Positions 53,844 to 63,851 are shown, numbered from the stretch's first letter. The stretch is 64,000 bases of DNA from Ferruginibacter sp. (GCA_019638485.1 JAHBTP010000001.1:186001-250000), one strand, 5' to 3'. Made by a program: numbers and translations. The notes: generated by a model from the letters alone, not told the origin.

Positions 53844-54644
53844 AAAAACGAATAAACACCAAGGAACAACTCCCACCTATGCACGCCTCCTCGCAAAGGC
53901 CTGAAGCAGAGGGATGTTCTCTCCGGTAGCGGAACGTAACAATACCGGCTCCCTGGTTTTCATTTATTTGCCAAATACAACTCTTTATATAGGTGCCTCC
54001 TCGCCGGGGGCGCATACACGTTGATGTACATTATTTCTACCAATATTGGAATCCTACGGATTCATTGTGAAGTTGCGTATTTTTAGGCCATCAGCTAAAA
54101 TTAAATTCCCCTCAGATTGGACAGATTTTCGCAGCGGTGCGCCCCGATCCGCATAATAAGCGGGAAAATAGACCTGCCGCAAATTTTGCCGCAGAAACAC
54201 AACTAAATACCTACCTCTATATTTCATCCCAACGAGATGATATAAGGAAATATCCGCCGGCGTGGCTGATTCTTAACAACGCCTTACCTAACCATACAGT
54301 GTTTATTTATAAAATATGTATTATCTTTACTCTACATTATGACTGCTCTGAATTATATTAAAACGAAGGATAAACGGATGCTTGTACTCATCCGGCTAAA
54401 TCCTATGCGCGGTCATTTAGCTAATGTATGCCTTTCAACTCGTAGTTATTCTATTACTCGAGTCTGAAAAGTTTTAATTCTTAATCTTTTTTCAATAATT
54501 TTTAAAAACTTTTTATCAGACAAACGCCTGGCAGGCCTTGTTTATTTAAACCATTTTTAGCTACTATCAACAATAGAAAACGAAACTAATTAATACGTTA
54601 ATCTTTAAAATCTTATTTTTTACAAAAATTCAAAAATCAAGAAT
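53844..54644. other. Gene-free mosaic, AT-rich
   Basis: No credible gene. A basic Arg-rich minus-strand frame (53767-54015) and a plus frame (54137-54361) carry text like that of short repeated pseudo-ORFs in Bacteroidota intergenic DNA. ATTTCATCCCAACGAGATGATAT near 54219 is an imperfect palindrome of a kind common in such regions. I read this as repeat debris. Confidence 0.5.
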
Positions 54645-55040
54645 ATGGTACTCAATGATCAGGTTATATTAACAGAAAATGATTTTAATATCATTATGGC
54701 AAACCTGCGTAGCGCTACAGGTCCGGGAGCTTTTAGTGGCAAGGATGCAGAAGAATTAAAAGTGGAACTAAACAGAGCAAAGGTTGTAAAGCCTGAAAAA
54801 CTTCCTGCCGATATCGTGCGACTAAATTCAATTGTTAAGCTGCTTGATGAACAATCTAAGAAAATAATTGAGGTTACTGTAGTGCTTCCTGCCCAGGCTG
54901 ATTTGGCAGCAAAGCGTATTTCTGTATTCTCGCCTGTGGGTACCGCCATAATTGGCTATCCTAAAGGAAAACAGGTAAAATGGCAGGTGCCTGGAGGTGA
55001 AAAACTGTTTACTATTATGGAGGTAAACAACCCGTCTTAG
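54645..55040 (+). CDS. Rnk/GreA-GreB family protein
   Basis: 131 residues: an N-terminal helical region (TENDFNIIMANLRSATGPGA), then the GreA/GreB-type C-terminal domain from about residue 60 (LNSIVKLLDEQSKKIIEVTVVLP, RISVFSPVGTAIIGYPKGKQ, WQVPGGEKLFTIMEV). This fits the Rnk-like group, called nucleoside diphosphate kinase regulator, that binds RNA polymerase. It lacks the coiled-coil anti-arrest arm. Its own terminator follows. Confidence 0.85.
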   Translation: MVLNDQVILTENDFNIIMANLRSATGPGAFSGKDAEELKVELNRAKVVKPEKLPADIVRLNSIVKLLDEQSKKIIEVTVVLPAQADLAAKRISVFSPVGTAIIGYPKGKQVKWQVPGGEKLFTIMEVNNPS

Positions 55041-55067
55041 TAGCCTTCTTTTTGGATATCACATATT

Positions 55068-55112
55068 TGTCTGAAGAAAAGAGAGTAAATCTTATTCTTC
55101 AGACATTTTTTT
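55068..55112 (+). terminator. Terminator after the Rnk-like gene
   Basis: TGTCTGAAGAA (55068-55078) pairs perfectly with TTCTTCAGACA (55095-55105), followed by a T run. Confidence 0.9.
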
Positions 55113-55309
55113 ATACACATAACGGATATTTTATTGCCGTTTAACTTAATATTTTTGAATTTCCCCTACTTTTGCGTTTTACCTCTGCCCCAAAAAAGTC
55201 AATCCTTGTAGTGATTATTTTTTTTCACTCTAACCAGTTTTTTTGTTTTTTTTATAAATTCAATATCCCATTGATACCCTAAAATATTTGTTTTTTAAAA
55301 TTTCTTATT

Positions 55310-58300
55310 ATGAAAAATTTTATCTCTCTACGCACCCATCAGTTATTAATAACGATGTGCTTTTTATTTAGCACCGGTGCACTTATGGCACAAACCAGCG
55401 TGCAAGATTTTGGAAGTGGTACAGGAACATTTTCAAGTAAAACGGGATCATCTAGCTTTATTCCCAATCCCACCTCCGGCACTACTTATGTTAGGTGTGC
55501 GGATGCTTCGGTTTCTATAAATTTAGAAAATACCGGTAATCCACTCGGAACAACCGGCTCCTTTTTAAAAGCACAAGCCTATAGCTCCGGGGGGGTAACA
55601 AAAGCTTCTCCTATTTTAAATTATACTGCCGGCACTGAGTTTTATACATCTTTTACCATATTGTTTGGTGATGCCTCAGCCGGTAGCACTGCTAGTTCAG
55701 GCGAATGGTATTTCTTTCAGGGAGATGGGGCCTCTTTTGGTGATAATAATGGTTTTACTGGAAACCAAGTTTTCCTTGGTTTTAAATATACTTTTAGCTC
55801 AGGCGGTGTAGTGAATATGGATTATCGAAATGGTAGTAGTTGGACATCTACCGGTACCCCTCTAAGCCAGGGAACGGTATATAAGTTTGAAATTGTGGGC
55901 AATAATGGAAGTAGTACCATTAATTACAATTATTCCGGCAGTCCGGCTTCCCTTAATACCAATAAGTTTGATTTGTATTTAAATGGTGTCCAAATTGGTA
56001 GCGGATTATCAAAAGGGCAATTAGCAAACAATGCTTCTATTAAATCGAGTATGTTTTATGGAATCAGTAGTACTGGAAGTGTGGCACATATTTTTGTTGA
56101 TGATGTAATTATATACAATTCAGTGCCTGTAAATATTGGTGCAATTCCTGCACCGGTTGTTAATGCACCGGGTTCCACTTTAGCTGGTAATTATGGAACT
56201 GCATTTTCTTATTTTGTTGATGCTACTAACTCACCTACATCCTATGCAGTTGAATCAGGCTCGTTGCCAGCAGGAATCAGTTTAAATCCAACCACTGGAG
56301 AATTATTCGGAACACCAACCGAAACAGGCTTTTTTAGTGTGGATATTTCTGCTACAAACGGTGGAGGTACTTCTCCGGCAGTAACACACGATTTTCAAAT
56401 TGATATGGGTAATCAAACCATCTCTTTTGGTTCTCTTGCAGGTGCTGTTTATGGTGACCCGAATATTACCCTTACAGCAACAGCTTCATCGGGACTCCCT
56501 ATAACTTACTTTAGTAACAATCCTTTTGTTGCCACGGTGAGTGGAGATCAGGTTACGATTGTAGGAGCAGGTACAGCTACTATAACAGCAACACAAGATG
56601 GTGATGTAAATTATAATGCAGCAGCCGATGTAGCTCATGATTTAGTGGTAGCGAAAGCTTCACAAACTATTACTTTTGGTGCATTGTCTGATAAGCTTAC
56701 TTCAGATGCTCCTTTTACGCTTACAGCTACGGCATCATCTGGCTTGCCAGTATCTTACTCAAGCTCTGATAATAGTGTTATTTCCATAAGTGGAAATACC
56801 GCAACTGTTGAAGGAGTTGGTATTGCAACCATTACTGCATCTCAGGTAGGTAATGATAATTACGAAGCTGCTGCAGATGTTTATCAAGACCAACTGGTAG
56901 CTGATGCAAATAAAACGGATCAAACAATAACCTTTGGTGCATTAAGTAATGCTACCTATGGTGATGCAGCTATCTCACTTTCTGCAACCGCCTCATCAGG
57001 CTTGCAGGTATCCTATTTAAGTAGTGATAATAGTGTGGCAACCGTAAGTGGAAATACCTTAACCATCGTTGGGGTAGGTACAGCCACGATTACAGCTTCG
57101 CAGGATGGTGATAATACCTATAATCCCGCACCTAATGTTGATCAAAGTATTACGATTGATGCAAAGGGACTTTCTTTATCAGGGCTTGTAGCAAACGATA
57201 AAATTTATGATGGAAATACTAATGCTACCCTAGATGAATCAGGCGCATCATTGGTGGGTGTTGTGGGTTTAGAAGATGTATCATATAGTGTTTCGGGTAC
57301 TTTTGCATCTGCAGACGCCGGAACAGGAATTACTGTAAATCTTGTGGCTAACTTAAGTGGTGTAGATGCAGGTAATTATTTTTATTCAGGCCCTGCAACT
57401 TTATCGGCTAATATTAACAAGGCACCACAAACTATCACCTTTGGTGCATTATCAAATAAAAATACCAATGATGTACCATTTGCGCTTACTGCTACTTCAT
57501 CATCAGGTTTAACAATTTCTTATTCTAGTTCAAACCCTGCTGTAGCTACTGTTTCAGGAGATGTAGTAACGGTTGTGGGAGCCGGAACAACAATGATTAC
57601 AGCAAGCCAGGCAGGAGATAATAATTATGATGCAGCTACTCCGGTTGATCAAGGATTATTGGTTCTCTTAGCACCTGATGTGGTGATGTGGGATTTTGGA
57701 ACCGCTACAGCAGATAAAAATCCAACCTCAGGGGTTCCGGTAACTAATCTTTCATTCTCTTCTGTTGAGCAGGGAAATAACTATAACACTTCTCAAACTA
57801 TTACTCAAGTCAATACTACATCAAAATCCACACCTGCACCTCCATTTAGCGGCAATTATAATGTTTCTTCTACCGCATACAATGGAAATACCGGGCTAGA
57901 CCTTAATGTGAATGCTTACTTTGAATTTACTTTAACACCTGCTAACGGTTATCAGGTTTCTTTAAGCTCATTGGTAACAGGAACACGTTCTACAGCCACT
58001 GGTCCAAAAACACTTGGTGTTGTAACAAGTGCAGACGGCTTTGCATCAACTATAGGAACAGTAGATGTTTCCGGTAATGGTACTAATTGGGTAAAAGAGG
58101 ATTTTAATATATCTACAGTTACCTCTTCATCTCCGCTTAGTGTTCGTATTTATGGATATGATGGAACCGGAACAGTGGTTACAAATTCGAGTGCCAATAA
58201 CTGGAGGTTAGATGATTTAACTATTGAAGTGCAAGTAGAAGCTTTACCGGGATGTTCAGGAACGCCTGACGCAGGAACCATTGCCTCAAATGATGGTTAT

Positions 58301-60187
58301 TCAATTTGCGCCGGTGGAAATGTTAATCTTGAGGCTTCAAATCAATCAAGCTTGTCTGAAGATGGCATTTCTTATCAATGGTACAGTTCTTTAGATAATA
58401 ATAGTTTTAGTCCGGTTCCATCCGCCAATGCGGCTACTCTAAACACCGGATCCTTAAGTCAAACCACTTATTATTATTTTGAAGTTACTTGTTCGCATAG
58501 CGCCCAAAGTGCAGTTTCTAATACGATCTCAATAGTTGTTAATCAGGCTCCTGCTAAACCTGAAATTTCAGGATCTCATAGTGTATGTAATAATAGTACA
58601 ACAAGCCTAACATCTACCTTAGCTCCTGTAGGTGGCAGTTATCAATGGTATGATGGAGCTAATCCGGTAGGCACAAACACATCAACTTATGATGCCGGGG
58701 CAGGAAATTATTCAGTTGTAATTACATCACAAGAAGGATGTGTATCTGAAGCATCTGATGGTTTTGTAGTAACTGAATCGGGGGCTATTTCTGCTCCTAT
58801 TGTAGATGGTATAGTTAATGTTTGTCCGTATGTGGGCACAAATGAGCAATTGACATATACTGTTACACCGGATGCTAATGTACAATCTTATACATGGGTA
58901 GTTCCACCTACTGTAAACATTATTAATGGACAAGGAACCGGAACATTGGTTATTACACTAGAACCCGGCTTCACCGCTGCTGCCAATAAGCAACTTCGTG
59001 TTACTGCACATGGTTGTGGTGAAAGCCTAATGAGTATATTCTATTTACTGGCTCAGGCACCGGGTACTCCAAGTACAATAAGTGGTCCTGCAAATGCATG
59101 TGATTTTATAGATAGTCAAAACGAGGCAACTTATTCTATTGTACCGGTTCCTGCTGCAATGGGATATAACTGGACCTTCCCTGTAGGAGTTACCCTTAAT
59201 TCGTATGAAGATAATGGAGCTACTGCAAAAGTTTCATTTACTAATTCATTTGTAAGTTCTTCTATTTCGGTTCGGGCTATTAATGCCTGTGGAACCAGTG
59301 CCGCGCGCTCTATTAATGTAATGCGTATAAGTCCTTCTGTTCCGGGCCTTATTACCGGTCCTAACAATGCTTGTATGTATATGCCCACTCCTAATAATCC
59401 GGCTGGAGTTAATGCTACATATAGCGTGGCAAATTATCCTTCTGCTACTTCATTTGTATGGACATTGCCTACAGGTGTGAACCTGATTAATCAGAGTAAC
59501 AATGGGGCTGAAGATGAAATTTTAGTTTCATTTACAAGTGCCTATGTTGGAGGTAATATTGCTGTAAAGGCAGTGAACAATTGTGGAGAGAGCGCACTAC
59601 GTTCGTTCACAATAGCAATGAATCGCCCGGGCGCTACGGGTGCTATAGATATTGTTGCTAATCAAGAGGATTGCCCTAACAGATCATTCACTTATTCAAT
59701 CCCTGCGATTCCTTCAAATACCGCAGAATTATTATGGTCTGTTCCTACCGGCGCTGATATAACATTAGGCCAGGGAACTGTTTCTATAGATGTTACCTAT
59801 GATGATAATTCTATTGTAGGGGATGTTTCGGTTGTGGCTGTAAATGGATGTGGCCAAAGTGCTATTAGAAAGGTGAAAATTAAACTGCCGGAATGTGTAT
59901 ATGATATTCGTACACCCCTTACCGTTATTTCAGGAGTTGAAACAGAAATACTTGAAGCAGGTATCTTCCCTAATCCATCTTCTTCCGATTTTAGGTTGAG
60001 GGTGAAAGGGACTACTAGTGAGAAAATGGTAATTCGTGTGTATGATCTTTCAGGTAGAACTGTAGAGGTAATTAAGGCAAATCCCGGTGAAACCATTACA
60101 TTCGGAAATCACCTAAAACCAGGAACATACATGGTAGAGGTTATTAACGGTACACAACGTAAGGTTTCTCGTATTGTGAAATTGTAA
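55310..60187 (+). CDS. Giant Ig-repeat T9SS surface protein
   Basis: 1625 residues with signal peptide near 1-27 (ITMCFLFSTGALMAQ). The N-terminal domain (about 30-290) is a lectin/laminin-like beta sandwich (GEWYFFQGDGASFGD, SLNTNKFDLYLNG). A putative-Ig segment follows. Then come four near-identical Ig-like repeats with QTITFGALS, SGLPVSYSSS and GVGIATITAS signatures, and an MBG/YDG-type domain inserted between them (KIYDGNTNATLDESG). Cys-paired PKD-like domains follow. A T9SS sorting domain (GIFPNPSSSDFRLRVKG, VYDLSGRTVEVIK) ends the protein. Probably a surface adhesin or matrix protein. Confidence 0.88.
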   Translation: MKNFISLRTHQLLITMCFLFSTGALMAQTSVQDFGSGTGTFSSKTGSSSFIPNPTSGTTYVRCADASVSINLENTGNPLGTTGSFLKAQAYSSGGVTKASPILNYTAGTEFYTSFTILFGDASAGSTASSGEWYFFQGDGASFGDNNGFTGNQVFLGFKYTFSSGGVVNMDYRNGSSWTSTGTPLSQGTVYKFEIVGNNGSSTINYNYSGSPASLNTNKFDLYLNGVQIGSGLSKGQLANNASIKSSMFYGISSTGSVAHIFVDDVIIYNSVPVNIGAIPAPVVNAPGSTLAGNYGTAFSYFVDATNSPTSYAVESGSLPAGISLNPTTGELFGTPTETGFFSVDISATNGGGTSPAVTHDFQIDMGNQTISFGSLAGAVYGDPNITLTATASSGLPITYFSNNPFVATVSGDQVTIVGAGTATITATQDGDVNYNAAADVAHDLVVAKASQTITFGALSDKLTSDAPFTLTATASSGLPVSYSSSDNSVISISGNTATVEGVGIATITASQVGNDNYEAAADVYQDQLVADANKTDQTITFGALSNATYGDAAISLSATASSGLQVSYLSSDNSVATVSGNTLTIVGVGTATITASQDGDNTYNPAPNVDQSITIDAKGLSLSGLVANDKIYDGNTNATLDESGASLVGVVGLEDVSYSVSGTFASADAGTGITVNLVANLSGVDAGNYFYSGPATLSANINKAPQTITFGALSNKNTNDVPFALTATSSSGLTISYSSSNPAVATVSGDVVTVVGAGTTMITASQAGDNNYDAATPVDQGLLVLLAPDVVMWDFGTATADKNPTSGVPVTNLSFSSVEQGNNYNTSQTITQVNTTSKSTPAPPFSGNYNVSSTAYNGNTGLDLNVNAYFEFTLTPANGYQVSLSSLVTGTRSTATGPKTLGVVTSADGFASTIGTVDVSGNGTNWVKEDFNISTVTSSSPLSVRIYGYDGTGTVVTNSSANNWRLDDLTIEVQVEALPGCSGTPDAGTIASNDGYSICAGGNVNLEASNQSSLSEDGISYQWYSSLDNNSFSPVPSANAATLNTGSLSQTTYYYFEVTCSHSAQSAVSNTISIVVNQAPAKPEISGSHSVCNNSTTSLTSTLAPVGGSYQWYDGANPVGTNTSTYDAGAGNYSVVITSQEGCVSEASDGFVVTESGAISAPIVDGIVNVCPYVGTNEQLTYTVTPDANVQSYTWVVPPTVNIINGQGTGTLVITLEPGFTAAANKQLRVTAHGCGESLMSIFYLLAQAPGTPSTISGPANACDFIDSQNEATYSIVPVPAAMGYNWTFPVGVTLNSYEDNGATAKVSFTNSFVSSSISVRAINACGTSAARSINVMRISPSVPGLITGPNNACMYMPTPNNPAGVNATYSVANYPSATSFVWTLPTGVNLINQSNNGAEDEILVSFTSAYVGGNIAVKAVNNCGESALRSFTIAMNRPGATGAIDIVANQEDCPNRSFTYSIPAIPSNTAELLWSVPTGADITLGQGTVSIDVTYDDNSIVGDVSVVAVNGCGQSAIRKVKIKLPECVYDIRTPLTVISGVETEILEAGIFPNPSSSDFRLRVKGTTSEKMVIRVYDLSGRTVEVIKANPGETITFGNHLKPGTYMVEVINGTQRKVSRIVKL

Positions 60188-60440
60188 TTTATTTATTTAG
60201 TTCTTTTTGAGAGCCACCTGTTGGGTGGCTCTTTTTTATTTTATCAAACAGCTTTAATACTATTTTATAACGCTGACGGCTTTGCGATGTGCGTGTGTCT
60301 TGAAAACGTGACCACACATAAGTTGGCTGTAAATTAGCGTAGCTACAGCCAACTTAATCGAAATTATTTTAGCACCCAAAACTTCACTTGAAACAAATGC
60401 CTCGCATTTTGCAAAGCCAATGTTGGCAGAAGTAATTCAA
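60188..60440. repeat. Folded repeat element flanking the accessory block
   Basis: After the terminator, GGCTTTGC (60278-60285) pairs with GCAAAGCC (60411-60418) around about 125 bases. Inside, AAGTTGGCTGTA (60320-60331) pairs perfectly with TACAGCCAACTT (60344-60355). The 3' end TTTGCAAAG...GAAGTAATT (60408-60437) is 22/30 identical to 625-654. There is no gene. This could be a cassette or recombination-site-like element, by inference. Confidence 0.55.
60209..60237 (+). terminator. Terminator after the giant T9SS gene
   Basis: GAGCCACC (60211-60218) pairs with GGTGGCTC (60224-60231), a 5-base loop, then a T run. Confidence 0.9.
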
Positions 60441-60459
60441 ACTTTTTTTAAAAGTAGTT

Positions 60460-60621
60460 TCACATTGTATTTTTTGCGACATTAAGATTGATTATGAAGT
60501 CTTTTTGTTCTATATTAAGATACGTTCGGTAATTAATTTTAGCATCATCAATATTTACATTAAAAGTGTTTAATCGCTCTTTTTTCTCATTTTTAAAATT
60601 TAATGCTTCTGATATAATGGT
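60460..60621 (-). pseudogene. Start-less coding remnant after the DUF6705-like gene
   Basis: On the minus strand, directly after a double stop (TAA TAG at 60622-60627) of the DUF6705-like gene and in the same frame, 53 codons are open to a TGA at 60460-60462. They read IISEALNFKNEKKERLNTFN, then NVAKNTM at the end, with a convincing, charged amino-acid composition. No start codon is found. It is probably the tail of a destroyed gene; the family is unknown. Confidence 0.45.
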
Positions 60622-60624
60622 CTA

Positions 60625-61137
60625 TTACTCTTTGATTAATGTGATATTAGTAGGGATAGTAAACTCAGGCTCGTCAGGGTTGGAGAGACCAGGCATCTTG
60701 ATAACAGTCCATTGAGCTTGAAGTGGACATGGATTTGTTATGTTGTTAAAACAATTGGGATTCAAAATAAAAAAACGTAATTGACCATTAATATAACCTC
60801 CAAATTGCGGTGAAGGTGAAGCTATATTGTCTATAATTATACCACCTATTTGGTTTTGAGAGCTATTCCCGGTAGTAATTACAGAAGGCCAATTGTATCC
60901 TGTATTTAAAACCTCTTTATTAGAATCATATATTGTACTAACCGTGTTGCCATTGTTATCTACAGACAATAATTTATAGTGGCCGTTATACCCATCTGGT
61001 ACTTTCCAAAGATAAACTATAAACTTCTCATTCCCATTTAGATAAGTCCATGTACCTGAATACATTTCAAGACTTTGCGTAAATCCAATGTTGGTGGAAC
61101 TAAAAAGAAAAAACAATAATGAGCTTAGCATTTTCAT
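60625..61137 (-). CDS. DUF6705-like exported protein
   Basis: About 170 residues from the ATG at 61137; a TTG at 61146 adds three residues. A signal peptide ends SSTNIGFTQ. The pattern SGTWTYLNGNEKFIVYLWK near the N-terminus and the ending FTIPTNITLIKE fit small secreted proteins of the DUF6705 kind. No enzyme motif is visible. It follows the JAMM-like lipoprotein gene on the same strand (25 bases from the chosen start), so the two may form a unit, for example an effector and a partner, though that is only a suggestion. Confidence 0.55.
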   Translation of the reverse strand: MKMLSSLLFFLFSSTNIGFTQSLEMYSGTWTYLNGNEKFIVYLWKVPDGYNGHYKLLSVDNNGNTVSTIYDSNKEVLNTGYNWPSVITTGNSSQNQIGGIIIDNIASPSPQFGGYINGQLRFFILNPNCFNNITNPCPLQAQWTVIKMPGLSNPDEPEFTIPTNITLIKE

Positions 61138-61162
61138 ACCTGACAAATTTAAAATTATAAAA

Positions 61163-62812
61163 TTAGTTACATGGGGTTCTTTGAATTACACCATCAGTGC
61201 CCTTTTCAACTTTAACAAATTGTGTAAAATCTGAATTGGACTCAAAAAGAGTTATTCCTAAATCTGCTTCATTCATAAAGTCTAAAAATTTATCCAAAAC
61301 ATAATTGTTGTCGGTGTCATCGGCTTTAATCAGGGGGGTCAAACCGTTAAAATACTTTATCAATACTCTTCTAAATTCCACTTCCGCCCTTTGAAATTTT
61401 GCAAAATCTGTAGAAAGGTTAGTTACATTTCGAGAAAAGAAGAAATCTAAAAATTTCTGCTGGTTACTTATTGTCATTGTATAATGGGTGCCTTTAAAAG
61501 TACTTAAAAAGGCTACAAACTCTGAAGATATAATCTGGCCATTAGATAATAGGAAAGAAAACCTTTGTAAATCTCCAATAGAAAAAATTGAATAACTTCC
61601 ACCTGGTAGGTTAGAATGATTATGTCCACTTGCGTTGTATCTTTGGCCAGAAGACAAATTAGGCATTTGTACATAAGCCGTACCTGCGGCTCCAGTTTCT
61701 TCAGCAATTGATGGATTTACTCCTTTAATTAAAGAAACCGCTTTTTCAAAAGAGGAATTCAAATTCAGATCGCTACCTAAGTCTTTCACCTTCTGCATGA
61801 AAGCTGAATTGTCAGTATTCGCAACAAAACTATTCACCTTATCACATGGATTTGGAGGCTCAATAGCAATTGGTTCCCATCCTAATGAATACCCTTTTGG
61901 ACATGGAGGTAGACCACTTTGAATTAATGGAGTAGGATTGCATAATTGTACTGTGGATGGAGAGCCCGGTGAACTTCCACCGCCGCTGCCGCCTCCTATG
62001 GGAGGATCGTAGCCATCGTCATTGTAAACAAGCTTACTGATTTTTTTACATGTTCTTTTGGTATCCCAACATCTTTCACATGCAGAGCAAGAACCCGGAG
62101 CAACACCGGCTACACGACAGCAATTAGTACCAGAAGAACAATTTAAAAATCGGGTTGTGGTGCAAAATTCAAACTCCCAAACCTCCCAACCACGGCCTTG
62201 AAGGTTTTCCTCAGGATAATCAATATGAATAATACGATCATTTACTGGCGCATCCTGTGGTATTTCAAAATCTTTAAGTAATCGCATGTCATGAATCATG
62301 AAGTCTTTGTGGCCAAAAGCAACAAAGTCTAAGATCATAAATTGAAGCGCAAGCCTGTTAGCATTATTTATTCCCAAAGTATCAAACTCAAACTGTTCAT
62401 ATTCGAATTTGTTGTAGAGCTGCAATTCAACATAGTTATTTATTGTGGCAAGAAAAAATGCGGTTACTTTGTCCTCTCCCTGAACAGCAAGAGGAATATA
62501 TACTATTGTATCTTCGCCGGGTGCCATACTCCTCTGCATGAACCTTTGTTTTGAAATCTGTGCTCTATCCCAAACAGGATAACCGTTTCTTTTTATAATT
62601 GTCTTAATCAACTTGGGATTTTTCTCCTTTTGTAATTTTAATTCCGAAGCTACCCTCTTCATCATTGGATCAGCAGTTGAAGGCAACAAGAAGAAATTGG
62701 ATTCGTCAACAAAATCATGGACTTTAGTGAACACATCTTTCCTACACGAATTAAAAACTACTATTCCTATAAACAGAATAAAGCCAACAAACAGTCTTGA
62801 AAGGAACGTCAT
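61163..62812 (-). CDS. Lipoprotein with JAMM-like HxH...SxxD C-terminal domain
   Basis: 549 residues. A lipoprotein signal ends VVFNSC (Cys near residue 23). A long N-terminal domain follows, then a Cys-rich patch (about 230-260: SSGTNCCRVAG, SCSACERCW) that may bind metal or form disulfides, a Gly/Ser/Pro linker, and a C-terminal domain. This last domain has GHNHSNLPGGSYSIFSIGDL, that is H-x-H then S-x-x-D, with the acidic stretch SIAEETGAAG upstream. The signature is reminiscent of JAB/MPN metallopeptidases and of C-terminal domains found in Bacteroidota effector-like proteins. Assignment is tentative; the N-terminal part is unrecognised. Confidence 0.6.
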   Translation of the reverse strand: MTFLSRLFVGFILFIGIVVFNSCRKDVFTKVHDFVDESNFFLLPSTADPMMKRVASELKLQKEKNPKLIKTIIKRNGYPVWDRAQISKQRFMQRSMAPGEDTIVYIPLAVQGEDKVTAFFLATINNYVELQLYNKFEYEQFEFDTLGINNANRLALQFMILDFVAFGHKDFMIHDMRLLKDFEIPQDAPVNDRIIHIDYPEENLQGRGWEVWEFEFCTTTRFLNCSSGTNCCRVAGVAPGSCSACERCWDTKRTCKKISKLVYNDDGYDPPIGGGSGGGSSPGSPSTVQLCNPTPLIQSGLPPCPKGYSLGWEPIAIEPPNPCDKVNSFVANTDNSAFMQKVKDLGSDLNLNSSFEKAVSLIKGVNPSIAEETGAAGTAYVQMPNLSSGQRYNASGHNHSNLPGGSYSIFSIGDLQRFSFLLSNGQIISSEFVAFLSTFKGTHYTMTISNQQKFLDFFFSRNVTNLSTDFAKFQRAEVEFRRVLIKYFNGLTPLIKADDTDNNYVLDKFLDFMNEADLGITLFESNSDFTQFVKVEKGTDGVIQRTPCN

Positions 62813-62956
62813 AACAATTTGATTTGATTTTTAAATGATATTTTCAAACTGTTGGCTATTCAAATATTTCTGCCAACAAAGCATTAATAGATAATGGGAG
62901 TGATAGAATTGTAAAATTGTTAACACATAATGAAAAAGTCACCTTTTAAAAAACTG

Positions 62957-62964
62957 TAAATTTG
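62957..62964 (+). promoter_or_regulatory. -7 promoter element upstream of the L,D-transpeptidase
   Basis: TAAATTTG matches TAnnTTTG, about 90 bases before the ATG at 63056, implying a medium-length leader. A weaker CTTTG sequence lies nearer the gene. Confidence 0.4.
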
Positions 62965-63055
62965 CCTATTACTTTTGTGGGAGGGCTAGTGTGATGATAA
63001 GTAAACATGCAAAAAGTAATTGGGTCTTACGTCTTTGCTTTACAATTCAAATCTT

Positions 63056-63811
63056 ATGAAGTTGAGAGCCATTTTTAAGGGTTCATTCTTGTTTGTCTTT
63101 TTTTCAATAGCCCTCCTTCATTTTCCTTCTGCATCATTAGTAAATAAATCAACAGGTAAGATTGGAAGAAAGAATATATCGGTATCTAACACCAATTCTG
63201 ATAGAACAGTTTCACTTTACTATCAAATGAATTTAGCCTCAAAGGGATTGTCTTCCGATGCTTTTAAGAAGGCGTTGATAGGTTATGAAAAGTTAAAGGA
63301 ACAAGGGGCTTTGAAAAATGAAAGGCTACTTACTATTGTTGATTTCAGCAAACCTTCAAATGAGAAAAGGATGTTTGTGTTGGATTTAGATGCAAAGAAA
63401 TTATTGTTTAATACCTGGGTTGCACATGGTAAAAATTCGGGAGAAAAGTTTGCTAAAAAATTTTCAAATAAACCGGAAAGTTTACAAAGCAGTTTGGGTT
63501 TTTATTCTACTTCAGATACGTATATCGGCAAACATGGATATAGTTTAAGATTAAAGGGATTGGAAGCCGGTTTTAATAATTATGCCGAAGAGCGGGCTAT
63601 TGTAATTCACGCTGCTGATTATGTGAGTGAACAATTCATTCATACTAAAGGGTTTTTAGGAAGAAGCTGGGGCTGTCCTGCCTTGCCTCAAAAATTAAAC
63701 AAACCTATAATTGATTGCATTAAAAATGGTTCATGTTTATTCGTATATAGTTCAAATGACAATTATTTAAAGTGCTCTCGTCTTCTAAATGAGCATTTAG
63801 GCCGCGGATAA
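63056..63811 (+). CDS. Murein L,D-transpeptidase (YkuD_2-type)
   Basis: 251 residues from the ATG at 63056 (MKLRAIFKG); the longer frame from 63020 adds 12 residues. A signal segment precedes the mature protein. The catalytic region contains IVIHAADYVSEQF with the His and RSWGCPALPQ with the nucleophilic Cys of L,D-transpeptidases. It cross-links or modifies peptidoglycan in the periplasm, or attaches proteins to it. Upstream is a divergent accessory lipoprotein; downstream is dapA, which provides meso-DAP for the same cell wall, though they are separate units. Confidence 0.88.
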   Translation: MKLRAIFKGSFLFVFFSIALLHFPSASLVNKSTGKIGRKNISVSNTNSDRTVSLYYQMNLASKGLSSDAFKKALIGYEKLKEQGALKNERLLTIVDFSKPSNEKRMFVLDLDAKKLLFNTWVAHGKNSGEKFAKKFSNKPESLQSSLGFYSTSDTYIGKHGYSLRLKGLEAGFNNYAEERAIVIHAADYVSEQFIHTKGFLGRSWGCPALPQKLNKPIIDCIKNGSCLFVYSSNDNYLKCSRLLNEHLGRG

Positions 63812-63851
63812 TTTGAAAAAAATACCAATATCTTTACATAAATAATTTAAT

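Noticed and set aside
53767..54361. Basic plus- and minus-strand ORFs in the mosaic
   Set aside because: Low-complexity, repeat-like composition, no start context, resembles recurrent intergenic pseudo-ORFs.
60278..60437. Integron attC site
   Set aside because: No proper RYYYAAC/GTTRRRY core pair; the shape is only broadly similar.
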